Source of the DNA: RPQK01 sp041946865
GTDB lineage: Bacteria; Acidobacteriota; UBA6911; RPQK01
Direction: 5' to 3'
Length of the DNA: 13,980 nucleotides
NCBI GenBank assembly: GCA_041946865.1
Contig: JBHGBF010000141.1
Coordinates: 1 to 13,980 of the forward strand
In this document: in pieces, positions 1 through 7,039 of the stretch
Numbering within the stretch: the first letter of the stretch is position 1
Layout: every line of letters starts with the position of its first letter
The notes under the pieces: generated by a model
Told to the model about the DNA's origin: nothing
Seen by the model: only the letters and a program-made list of their open reading frames with translations
Database searches by the model: none
Program-made: the position numbers and the translations under genes

Positions 1-173
1 ATGATGAACTCCAAAAGCGCCTGCCGCTTCGCTCGCAGAAAACTGAGCGGTTACGCCAATTGCATAACTGGGCGAAGGGAAGGATGAAGGACGAAAAATG
101 AAGGATGAAGCGCCAGCGCTCCGCCGCCGCCAGCGCAGCGTCTTTTGAAGGATGAAGCGAAAGCACCACGGAG

Positions 174-200
174 CCGCAAGCGCAGCGCTTTTTGCGGAGC
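174..200. repeat. 27-bp hairpin repeat, copy A
   Basis: This is identical to 291-317. The outer arms CCGCAA and TTGCGG are complementary and the inner GCGC segments can also pair, so each copy folds into a small hairpin with a short bulge. It is flanked by AAGGATGAAG boxes. It is REP-like in form, but no family is recognised. Confidence 0.7.
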
Positions 201-290
201 GCGTCGGGTGCGCGCAAGAACGAAAAACGAAGGATGAAGGGCAAAAAACGAAGGATGAAGGATGAAGGGCGAAGCAAAAACGCCACGCGA

Positions 291-317
291 CCGCAAGCGC
301 AGCGCTTTTTGCGGAGC
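291..317 (-). terminator. 27-bp hairpin repeat, copy B; possible ftsK terminator
   Basis: Identical in sequence to 174-200. On the minus strand it lies just after the ftsK stop codon (322-324). It can fold with CCGCAA pairing to TTGCGG and an inner GCG/CGC pairing round a CTG loop. A run of five T on the minus strand (276-280) follows after about 10 bases, further than in a classical intrinsic terminator. The position fits transcript termination or 3'-end stabilisation of the rsmA-rnj-ftsK operon. The presence of a second copy that is not at a gene end argues that it may simply be a dispersed repeat. Confidence 0.35.
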
Positions 318-321
318 CGGG

Positions 322-2598
322 TCAGACGTTTTTTGGCTCATCGAAATAATTCGAGGCCACGAGCACTTCGCGCGCCTTGCTGCCGTCGGGGGGACCGACG
401 ACGCCCTCATGCTGCATGATGTCGAGCAGGCGGGCGGCCCGGCCGTAACCGATCCGAAACCGGCGCTGCAGCAGCGAGGTCGAGGCCTTCCCGGTCTCGA
501 CCACAAAACGGGCGGCATCTTCGTAAAGATCGTCCTCCAGGTCGTCCAGAGCAGCCGGGGCGGCCTCCTCTTCTTCCTCGCCTTCGAGGATTTCTTCCTG
601 GTAATCAGGCGCTCCCTGCCTTTTGAGGTAGGACGTGATCTGAGCGATCTCCTTTTCGCTGATATAGGCCCCGTGCACTCGGATAAGCCTGCTGGTTCGC
701 GGTGACAGGAAGAGCATGTCTCCTTGCCCCAGCAGCTGCTCAGCCCCGTTGCAATCGAGGATCGTTCGGGAATCGACCTTCGAGGAGACGCGGAAAGAGA
801 TGCGACACGGGAAGTTCGCCTTGATGAGGCCGGTCAGCACATCCACGGAAGGACGCTGGGTGGCCAGAATCAGGTGTATGCCGATCGCCCGCGCCATCTG
901 CGCCAGGCGCGTGAGAGAGCCTTCCACCTCCTTCCCGGCGGTCATCATCAGGTCGGCCAGCTCGTCCACGATGATCACGATGTAAGGCAGGTGCTCAAGT
1001 TCCTGCGCCAGCCCGTTCCTGGCCTCTCGAATTTCCTCGTTGTACTGCTCAATATTGCGGACTCCGAGCTGGGCGAGGGCCTTGTACCGCGCCTCCATCT
1101 CCGCGACCGCCCAGGCCAGCGCGTTAGCAGCCTGCCGCGGATCCGTAACAATGGGGGTCAGCAGATGGGGAATACCGTCGTACAAGCCGAGCTCCAGGCG
1201 CTTGGGGTCAATCATGATGAACCGGACGTCGGCCGGGCTTGCCTTGTAAAGAATCGAGCACACCATGCAGTTCAGCCCGACGCTCTTGCCCGATCCGGTG
1301 GCGCCGGCCAGCAGGAGATGAGGCATGCCGGTCAAGTCGGCTGCGTAGGTGTCACCGTTGATCAGTTTTCCCAGCCCCAGTGTGAGGAAGGATCCGGAAC
1401 GCTGAAAAGCCGGTCCTTCCAAAATCTCGCGTAAGAAAATCTTCTGACGGGTCAGGTTGGGGACCTCGATTCCGACCGTGTTTTTGCCCGCGAGCCGGTC
1501 TATCCGGATCGACTCGGCCTTCAGCGCCAGGCATAGATCGTCGGCCATGCTGGTAACCCGGCTGTACCGAACTCCGGCCTCGGGCTTGAACTCGAAGGTT
1601 GTGACGACAGGTCCGGGGTGTATCTGAAGCACGCTGCCAGCCACACCAAACTCGAGGTACTTGTCCACCAGCTTTTGAGACCGGTCCAACAACTCCTTTT
1701 CGTTGACCGCCGGCCCTGATTCTGGCAATTGCAGAAAATCCAGCGGAGGAAGGCGATAGGCGGCCGCCTTGGGCTTGGAGGGCGCCGGTCTCCGGACAGG
1801 TTCGGAAAACGGCTCCCGTTCTCTCTCCTCCGGCTCGACCACGATTTCCCTGTGGCCGCGAGCCGTTGAAGCAACTTCAGGTTTAACCCGTGGAGGTCCG
1901 CCAAACGGGGCGTCCGCCAGCTCGACCTCCGCAGGCGAAGGCGCAGGCCGGGGAACCGGCTTTAACACGACAGGCTCCTTTTCGACCCGCTCCAGCTCCC
2001 GGTGCCCCGCGCGTCGTTTCTTCCATTCCCGGTAGCGCAGCGCCCAAGCCGCGAACAGGTTCCAATCCCGGGCGGCCATCCAGGAGATGGTTCGATCAAG
2101 CGAAAACCGTGTGATGAGCAAAAGCGACAGGACGATCACTGTCACCGTAAGAATGATCGAACCGACCCGGTTTAGAAGCAGGATCAGCTGATCTGCGAGA
2201 ACCACGCCGAAAACACCGCCCGGCATGAAGTCAAACCGCGGAAATCGAGGCAAGGCAACGAGGCTGAGGATCGTGCACAAGCCGGCCAGGAGCATGAAAA
2301 AGCCGAAAAGCTTCACAAAGGGGAATTCAATCGACCGGTTCCGGATTTTCTTGTGGCCGATCAGCAGGAGCGGGAGGGGCAGCAGAAACGCCGAGAAGCC
2401 GATATGCTGGAAGAGCAGATCGGCCGTCAAGGCCCCCGTCTTGCCAATCCAATTCAGGCTTCTTTCCGGATACGTCGAGACGTTGAACGACGAGTCGAGC
2501 GAGCTGTAAGTCACCAAGGCGAGGATGAGGAGCGCCGCCAGCGCCAAAGAAAGCAGCCCGATCACCTCTGAAGTCTTGTCTTTCGGGTGTACCGACAT
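322..2598 (-). CDS. ftsK: DNA translocase FtsK/SpoIIIE
   Basis: Septum-associated, ATP-driven double-stranded DNA pump that clears and aligns chromosome termini at division. The product is 758 aa from the chosen start. About four hydrophobic membrane segments lie in residues 12-30, 60-80, 94-116 and 128-163. A Pro/Glu-rich linker (about 200-300) follows, then the RecA-like motor: Walker A GATGSGKS at 432-439, Walker B IIVDELADL at 542-550, and the conserved ATQRPSVDVLTG stretch at 579-590. An acidic EEEEE stretch separates the motor from a C-terminal winged-helix gamma domain (about 695-758), which in this family reads KOPS/SRS sites. The ATG at 2596-2598 was chosen because GGGGGAGGG sits immediately upstream and the membrane segment follows at once. 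The open frame extends 37 codons further, but only through the octamer repeat. It is the last gene of the rsmA-rnj-ftsK run. Confidence 0.96.
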   Translation of the reverse strand: MSVHPKDKTSEVIGLLSLALAALLILALVTYSSLDSSFNVSTYPERSLNWIGKTGALTADLLFQHIGFSAFLLPLPLLLIGHKKIRNRSIEFPFVKLFGFFMLLAGLCTILSLVALPRFPRFDFMPGGVFGVVLADQLILLLNRVGSIILTVTVIVLSLLLITRFSLDRTISWMAARDWNLFAAWALRYREWKKRRAGHRELERVEKEPVVLKPVPRPAPSPAEVELADAPFGGPPRVKPEVASTARGHREIVVEPEEREREPFSEPVRRPAPSKPKAAAYRLPPLDFLQLPESGPAVNEKELLDRSQKLVDKYLEFGVAGSVLQIHPGPVVTTFEFKPEAGVRYSRVTSMADDLCLALKAESIRIDRLAGKNTVGIEVPNLTRQKIFLREILEGPAFQRSGSFLTLGLGKLINGDTYAADLTGMPHLLLAGATGSGKSVGLNCMVCSILYKASPADVRFIMIDPKRLELGLYDGIPHLLTPIVTDPRQAANALAWAVAEMEARYKALAQLGVRNIEQYNEEIREARNGLAQELEHLPYIVIIVDELADLMMTAGKEVEGSLTRLAQMARAIGIHLILATQRPSVDVLTGLIKANFPCRISFRVSSKVDSRTILDCNGAEQLLGQGDMLFLSPRTSRLIRVHGAYISEKEIAQITSYLKRQGAPDYQEEILEGEEEEEAAPAALDDLEDDLYEDAARFVVETGKASTSLLQRRFRIGYGRAARLLDIMQHEGVVGPPDGSKAREVLVASNYFDEPKNV

Positions 2599-2611
2599 CC
2601 CTCCCCCTTTT

Positions 2612-2640
2612 GTGACAAGGTGACAAGGTGACAGGGTGAC
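2612..2640. repeat. Octamer tandem repeat array, left (GTGACAAG type)
   Basis: Tandem units with an 8-bp period: GTGACAAG, GTGACAAG, GTGACAGG, then GTGAC. It lies directly upstream of the ftsK ribosome-binding site in the rnj-ftsK gap. It is the inverted partner of the array at 2711-2738. In shadow translation it gives the SPCHLVTL phrase. Confidence 0.85.
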
Positions 2641-2710
2641 GTAGGCCGTCTCTGCAGGTGAGCGCAGTGTCAATGGCGCCGAAGACATCCTGCCATTGAT
2701 CTCATTCATC

Positions 2711-2738
2711 TCACCTTGTCACCCTGTCACCCTGTCAG
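2711..2738. repeat. Octamer tandem repeat array, right (TCACCCTG type), overlapping the rnj stop
   Basis: Units TCACCTTG, TCACCCTG, TCACCCTG, TCAG with an 8-bp period. The rnj stop codon (complement of 2735-2737) is formed by the last unit. In the minus-strand transcript this arm can pair with the array at 2612-2640 over 27 positions: 24 Watson-Crick pairs, two G-U and one A-C by hand alignment. The loop is about 70 nt. Confidence 0.85.
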
Positions 2739-4387
2739 ATCACCAGGGTCACCGGCAGAATGACCGGTCGTTTTCCGGTCTGTTTCTTCAGGAAGCGCTT
2801 GATCTCCTTGCGGACAATCTCCTTGAAGAGTTCTTCGTCGCGTTTTTCCTCGGGGTTTGTTTCCCGGACGACCCGGACGACCTGGTCCTTGATACTTGCC
2901 ATCAGGGCCTCAGCCGATTCTGCCACAAAACCTCTGGGAATCAATTCGGGCTCGCCGATGAGATCGCCTTCCAGCCGGTCCATCCGCAGCACGACCACCA
3001 GCAAGCCATCTTCGGACAAGTACCGCCGATCACGCAAGACCAGATCGTGGACTTCTTCCGCGACGCCCTCCTCGATAAACCGGCGGCCGGCTGTGAGTTT
3101 GCCGGTCACCCGGGCGCTGTCTGGTGTCAGTTCCAGCACGTCGCCGTTCTCGATGATCCGGGCGTTGTCGGCGGGGATCCCCTGATCGAGCGCCAGCAGG
3201 TAGTGTGTTTTCAGCTGCTTGAACTCGCCATGAATCGGGACAAAGAAGCGAGGTTTGACGAGGTTGATCATGAGCTTCAGATCTTCCCGATAGCCGTGAC
3301 CCGAAACGTGTACCTGCGAGTGATTCGAATCGTAGACCTGCGCCCCCCGCCTGAAGAAGTGATTGATCATGTTGGAGATGAGCTTCTCATTGCCGGGGAT
3401 GATCCGGGCCGAGAGAATGACGGTGTCCCCTTCTTCGATCTCGGCGTTTTTCACTTCGTTGATGGCCAGGCGGCTTAACGCTGACATCGGCTCGCCCTGG
3501 CTTCCGGTGGCAAGGATGACCACCTGTTCGGGAGGAAGCGAGCGGACCTCGTTCAGGGAAATGAGGAGATCGCTCGGCATCTGCAGGTAACCGATTTCCG
3601 AAGCGGCCCGCAGATAGGCGACCATGCTGCGTCCAATCGGCGCAACTTTCCGTCCCCGTTCACGGGCGAGGTCGAGGATCACCTGGACGCGGCTGAGACT
3701 GCTGGCAAAACAGGAGATGACAATCCTGCGGCGGGCGCGGAGAAACAGGTTCCGCAGCGGTTCGTACACGGAGAATTCCGAAGGGCAAAGCCCGCGGGAC
3801 TCGCTGTTGGTGCTGTCCGAGAAAAGCGCCAGCACGCCTTTTTCGCCGTACTCACTGAGGCGGGCGACATCCGAGAGCCTGCGGTCAATCGGGGTCTGGT
3901 CAAATTTAAAGTCGCCGGTCCAGATAATCGTGCCGACCGGGGTCTTGATCGCGAAGCAAAACGCATGCGGGAAAGAATGCGTCATGTGAAGCGGCTCGAT
4001 CTCGAAGGCGCCGAAGCGCAGCGTTTTCCTGGCTTCCAGAGTCCGCAACTCGGTTTTCTCGAGCAGCTCGTGCTCTCTCAGCTTTTCGCTGACCAGCGCC
4101 TGTGTCAGCGGGCTTGCGTAAACGGGAACCGGCAGGTCGGGAATCACGTAGGGGATACCACCCGCGTGATCCTCGTGGCCGTGAGTCAGAAGGATTCCCC
4201 GGACCTGGTCCTGGTTCTCTTTCAGGAAGGTGAGGTCGGGGACGACGAAATCGACACCGAGCTCATGCGTAGGGAAGGCCACTCCCGCATCAAGGACGAT
4301 GATATCTCCATTGCAGCGTAGCGCCGTGGAATTCATCCCGAATTCGCCTAAACCGCCTAGTGGAATGACTTCCAGTGAATCGGCCAT
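2735..4387 (-). CDS. rnj: Ribonuclease J
   Basis: Metallo-beta-lactamase/beta-CASP ribonuclease, with endonucleolytic and 5'-3' exonucleolytic activity in the family, central to mRNA decay and rRNA maturation in bacteria that rely on RNase J. The product is 550 aa, normal for the family. Metal-binding motif HGHEDH lies at 69-74. Further motifs are THSFP at 136-140, TGDFKFD at 157-163, FSDSTN at 189-194, ATGSQGEP at 293-300, SGHGYRED at 362-369 and FVPIHGE at 382-388. The C-terminal region (about 450-550) is present. The start ATG lies 11 bp downstream of the rsmA stop, so the two are probably cotranscribed; no strong Shine-Dalgarno is visible in that short gap. The stop codon lies inside the octamer repeat preceding ftsK. 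Confidence 0.96.
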   Translation of the reverse strand: MADSLEVIPLGGLGEFGMNSTALRCNGDIIVLDAGVAFPTHELGVDFVVPDLTFLKENQDQVRGILLTHGHEDHAGGIPYVIPDLPVPVYASPLTQALVSEKLREHELLEKTELRTLEARKTLRFGAFEIEPLHMTHSFPHAFCFAIKTPVGTIIWTGDFKFDQTPIDRRLSDVARLSEYGEKGVLALFSDSTNSESRGLCPSEFSVYEPLRNLFLRARRRIVISCFASSLSRVQVILDLARERGRKVAPIGRSMVAYLRAASEIGYLQMPSDLLISLNEVRSLPPEQVVILATGSQGEPMSALSRLAINEVKNAEIEEGDTVILSARIIPGNEKLISNMINHFFRRGAQVYDSNHSQVHVSGHGYREDLKLMINLVKPRFFVPIHGEFKQLKTHYLLALDQGIPADNARIIENGDVLELTPDSARVTGKLTAGRRFIEEGVAEEVHDLVLRDRRYLSEDGLLVVVLRMDRLEGDLIGEPELIPRGFVAESAEALMASIKDQVVRVVRETNPEEKRDEELFKEIVRKEIKRFLKKQTGKRPVILPVTLVI

Positions 4388-4398
4388 GTTTGGCTGAA

Positions 4399-5184
4399 TT
4401 ATAACATGCGGCTCAAACAGGCATACTGCCCCACGCTCACGTGGCCGGGGCGCGCCTTGGGCTCGATGCCGGCCGCTTCGAAAGCCTTCCTGACCTGCTC
4501 GGGCGGGTAGCCCGCGCTCGACAGGTTGTTCCAGAGAGTCTTGCGCGGATGGGCGAAACAGCTGCCGAGCAACTGCTCAAACGCCTGCAGGTCGGGAACG
4601 GGGTCAGCCGGCGCCTTCGGCACCAGCATCATGACATGGGACATGACCTTCGGACGCGGAAAGAAGGCGCCCGGGGGAACGTCGAAGCCGGGGCGTCGTT
4701 CGAAGTGATAGTCCATCAGCACGCTGAAATAGCCGTAGTCTCTGCTGCCCGGCAAGGCCCGCACCCGCTCGGCAACCTCCTTCTGAACCATGAACGCGAA
4801 CAACTTCATTCGATTTTTCACATCTATAGACTTTCGGAGGATCCGAGTCGAAATGTTGTAGGGGAGGTTGCCAACCAGCTTGAAGCCGCCGGGTATCGGC
4901 AGCGCCGGCCAGTCGAACTGAAGCACATCCGCCTGGATGAGCGACAGGCGATCGGGGATCGACGCCTCAAAGCGTTCATGAAGGGCGAAAATCATGTCCC
5001 GGTCAAACTCGAGCGCCACCACCCGCGCCGCCTTTCGCACAAGCAGTTCGGTCAGCTGGCCTGTTCCCGGACCTATTTCCACGATGATGTCGTCCGGTTC
5101 AATCCGGGCGTAATCGACAATTCTTCGGCAGTAATTCTGATCGGTGAGGAAGTGCTGGCCGAGGGTTTTCTTGGCCTGAGGCAT
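4399..5184 (-). CDS. rsmA: 16S rRNA (adenine(1518)-N(6)/adenine(1519)-N(6))-dimethyltransferase RsmA (KsgA)
   Basis: SAM-dependent enzyme that dimethylates the two adjacent adenines in the 3'-terminal hairpin of 16S rRNA during 30S assembly. The product is 261 aa from the chosen ATG (5182-5184), typical of the family. Visible motifs: GQHFLTD at 9-15, SAM motif I EIGPGTG at 36-42, acidic ALEFD at 57-61, catalytic NLPYNIS at 106-112, and the VPPGAFFPRPKV signature at 169-180. The reading frame is open for a further 66 codons upstream. That extension has no family similarity and would run into the trxA ribosome-binding region and coding sequence, so it is rejected. It is the first gene of a minus-strand run with rnj 11 bp downstream, and is divergent from trxA. 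Loss of this enzyme is the classical cause of kasugamycin resistance. Confidence 0.96.
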   Translation of the reverse strand: MPQAKKTLGQHFLTDQNYCRRIVDYARIEPDDIIVEIGPGTGQLTELLVRKAARVVALEFDRDMIFALHERFEASIPDRLSLIQADVLQFDWPALPIPGGFKLVGNLPYNISTRILRKSIDVKNRMKLFAFMVQKEVAERVRALPGSRDYGYFSVLMDYHFERRPGFDVPPGAFFPRPKVMSHVMMLVPKAPADPVPDLQAFEQLLGSCFAHPRKTLWNNLSSAGYPPEQVRKAFEAAGIEPKARPGHVSVGQYACLSRML

Positions 5185-5211
5185 GATTTCAATCGTCAGG
5201 ATGGGTATGTT

Positions 5212-5239
5212 AGCATAGTTTTCGCACTTCCCGATTGAA
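5212..5239 (-). promoter_or_regulatory. Candidate rsmA promoter
   Basis: On the minus strand TTCAAT (5234-5239) and TATGCT (5212-5217) are separated by 16 bp. They lie upstream of the rsmA ATG in the 85-bp rsmA/trxA divergent gap. Each hexamer is a moderate match to sigma70 consensus, so this is tentative. Confidence 0.3.
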
Positions 5240-5269
5240 CCAAGCAGAGCGACCGGAGACGGAGGATGT

Positions 5270-5596
5270 ATGAGTGATAAACTGCGCAATGTGAACGACG
5301 ATAACTTTGAACAGGAAGTACTTAAATCGGACAAGCCGGTTTTGGTTGACTTCTGGGCGGCTTGGTGCGCTCCCTGCCGCATGATTGCGCCAGCCGTGGA
5401 ACAGATTGCGAGTGATTATGAAGGCCGTGCCAAGGTCGTGAAAGTCGATGTGGACTCCAACGGCGAAATCTCGGCCAGATACAATATCCGTGGCATACCC
5501 ACCCTTCTCCTGTTCAAGGATGGAATGATCAAGGACCAGATCGTTGGCGCCACTTCCAAAGACAACATCACGCGGATGATCGATCAACACCTGTAG
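5270..5596 (+). CDS. trxA: Thioredoxin
   Basis: Small cytoplasmic dithiol oxidoreductase of 108 aa that reduces protein disulfides with electrons from thioredoxin reductase. The thioredoxin fold is complete: VDFWAAWCAPCR at 26-37 with redox cysteines C33 and C36, the buried acidic residue D27, and the cis-proline P77 in GIPTL. The active site is CAPC where canonical thioredoxins have CGPC. The variant at the second position should shift redox potential somewhat but keeps the proline. GGAGG at 5261-5265 lies four bases before the ATG. It diverges from rsmA and is followed by purA on the same strand after 63 bp. No thioredoxin reductase gene is in the window. Confidence 0.96.
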   Translation: MSDKLRNVNDDNFEQEVLKSDKPVLVDFWAAWCAPCRMIAPAVEQIASDYEGRAKVVKVDVDSNGEISARYNIRGIPTLLLFKDGMIKDQIVGATSKDNITRMIDQHL

Positions 5597-5659
5597 GCTG
5601 ACCGGGACACGGAGCCTCGCAGAGCTTCGTGACCCAGTGCTCAGTCGCGCTCTCCTTTT

Positions 5660-6991
5660 ATGGCTAATATCGTCATTGTAGGCACTCAGTGGGGCGACGA
5701 GGGAAAAGGAAAGATCGTCGACCTCATCACGGAGCGGTTTGATATCGTGGCCCGGTACCAGGGTGGCCACAACGCGGGACACACGGTCGGCATTGAGGGA
5801 CGGAAGTACGTTCTGCACCTTATTCCCTCGGGGATACTCCGCCCTGGAAAGATCTGTGTTATCGGCAACGGCGTGGTCCTCGATCCGGCGGCCTTCGCTG
5901 AAGAAGTCCGAACGCTGACATCAGCCGGCATCGACGTGGCCGGCCGACTGTTTGTCAGCAACCGCGCCCACCTGATCATGCCCTATCACCGGGCCATCGA
6001 AAGGGCCGAAGAGAATGCCCTGAAAGAGAAGATCGGGACGACGAGCCGGGGAATTGGTCCTTGTTACGAAGACAAGATGGGGCGGCGCGGGATTCGCGTC
6101 GCCGACCTTCTCTATCCGGACCTTTTTCGGGAAAAGGTCCGCGCCAAACTCGAATTCAAGAACCGTCTCTTGTGCTCGGTTTATCATGCCGAGGCCCTGG
6201 ATGCGGCGGAAATCGCCAACGACTATCTGAGTTTGGCCTCTCAGGTTCTGCCGTTTGTCACGGACACCGCCGAATTTTTGAACCATGCGGTCCGGGAAGG
6301 AAAGACCATACTCTTTGAGGGCGCCCAAGGGACGCTGCTGGACGTCGATCACGGCACTTATCCCTTCGTTACTTCCTCCAGCGCGACGGCGGGCGGCGCC
6401 TGCACCGGCACCGGTATCGGCCCGAGCCTGATTGACGGCGTTATTGGCATAGCCAAGGCGTACACGACGCGCGTGGGCGGCGGGCCTTTCCCCACCGAGC
6501 TAACCGACGAGGTCGGCCGTCGAATTCAGGAAAGAGGCGCCGAATACGGCTCTTCCACCGGGCGCCCGCGCCGGTGCGGCTGGTTTGACGCCGTGGTCGT
6601 CCGCTATGCCGCTCTGCTCAACGATCTGACGACTCTTGTCATCACCAAGCTCGATGTGCTCGACGAACTCGACGAAATCAACATCTGCGTGGGTTACCAG
6701 TTCCGGGGCGAGAAGATGCGCTTTTTCCCCACGGACATGGCTGTCCTTAACGAGGTCAAGCCGGTCTATGAGACGCACCAGGGCTGGAAGCAGGACACGT
6801 CGCGCATTCGACGGTACCAGGACCTGCCGCAGCTCGCCAGAAGCTATCTGGCCAGGCTGTCAGAGTTGATTGACACCGACATCTCGATCATCTCCACCGG
6901 CCCCAACCGCAGCGAGACCATCATCCTGGAAGAGAGCCCGAGGCTACAAAAGCTCTTTGCCAGACGGGCAGGCCATCGCGCCGGCGAATGA
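5660..6991 (+). CDS. purA: Adenylosuccinate synthetase
   Basis: GTP-dependent ligation of IMP and aspartate to adenylosuccinate, the first committed step to AMP. The product is 443 aa, close to the usual 425-440. The GTP-binding N-terminus WGDEGKGK is at 11-18 with catalytic Asp13. HNAGHT at 37-42 supplies the catalytic His41. TTSRGIGPCYEDK at 127-139 and the GAQGTLLDVDHGTYPFVTSS region at 221-240 bind IMP. RVGGGPFPTE lies at 271-280, STGRPRRCGWFDA at 299-311, and the guanine-recognition region around STGPNRSETI at 412-421. No strong Shine-Dalgarno is visible before the ATG, but the N-terminus aligns well with the family. The stop codon is embedded in a hairpin that separates it from a convergent gene. 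Confidence 0.97.
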   Translation: MANIVIVGTQWGDEGKGKIVDLITERFDIVARYQGGHNAGHTVGIEGRKYVLHLIPSGILRPGKICVIGNGVVLDPAAFAEEVRTLTSAGIDVAGRLFVSNRAHLIMPYHRAIERAEENALKEKIGTTSRGIGPCYEDKMGRRGIRVADLLYPDLFREKVRAKLEFKNRLLCSVYHAEALDAAEIANDYLSLASQVLPFVTDTAEFLNHAVREGKTILFEGAQGTLLDVDHGTYPFVTSSSATAGGACTGTGIGPSLIDGVIGIAKAYTTRVGGGPFPTELTDEVGRRIQERGAEYGSSTGRPRRCGWFDAVVVRYAALLNDLTTLVITKLDVLDELDEINICVGYQFRGEKMRFFPTDMAVLNEVKPVYETHQGWKQDTSRIRRYQDLPQLARSYLARLSELIDTDISIISTGPNRSETIILEESPRLQKLFARRAGHRAGE

Positions 6992-7027
6992 CAAACCGGA
7001 TCCCTGCGATCCGTGTTATTCGCCGGC
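6980..7027. terminator. Hairpin between convergent purA and SDR genes
   Basis: GCCGGCGAAT (6980-6989) and ATTCGCCGGC (7018-7027) are perfect inverted repeats. Inside them CGGATC (6997-7002) pairs with GATCCG (7008-7013), and AAC/GTT extend that inner stem past a one-base bulge. The purA stop codon (6989-6991) lies within the structure. There is no T-run, so it may act as a bidirectional Rho-type or 3'-end stabilising hairpin and not as a classical intrinsic terminator. Confidence 0.6.
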
Positions 7028-7039
7028 ACGGCCGGCCGC

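Larger units (their letters stand above)
1..321. repeat. Gene-free repeat region downstream of ftsK (GGATGAA boxes and hairpin elements)
   Basis: No convincing gene is seen here. The decamer AAGGATGAAG occurs six times (80-89, 101-110, 148-157, 230-239, 251-260, 258-267); the last two overlap with a 7-bp period. Two identical 27-bp elements (174-200 and 291-317) begin CCGCAAGCGC and end TTTTTGCGGAGC. Around them lies a larger imperfect repeat: roughly 151-210 resembles 261-330, and a more divergent copy is visible near 105-146. Minus-strand ORFs here translate to HPSFF-like strings, which reflect the repeat and not a protein. This looks like an intergenic repeat cluster of the low-complexity type. 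Confidence 0.75.

Noticed and set aside
80..317. CRISPR array
   Set aside because: The repeats are 7-10 bp boxes and two 27-bp hairpins with irregular spacing and no unique spacers of uniform length.
51..518. 155-aa minus-strand ORF with repeated HPSFF strings
   Set aside because: The strings are translations of the AAGGATGAAG repeat, and its upstream part overlaps the ftsK 3' end in another frame.
2599..2709. 37-residue N-terminal extension of FtsK
   Set aside because: It is encoded largely by the octamer repeat and intergenic sequence. A strong ribosome-binding site precedes the internal ATG at 2596-2598.
2696..3478. 260-aa plus-strand ORF opposite rnj, and similar long antisense ORFs (4441-5238, 9623-10687, 12123-12887)
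   Set aside because: Their translations are antisense to confidently assigned genes, show no domain character, and arise easily in GC-rich coding DNA.
5185..5382. 66-residue N-terminal extension of RsmA
   Set aside because: It has no family similarity and overlaps the trxA ribosome-binding site and coding region. The conserved start is MPQAKKTLGQHFL.
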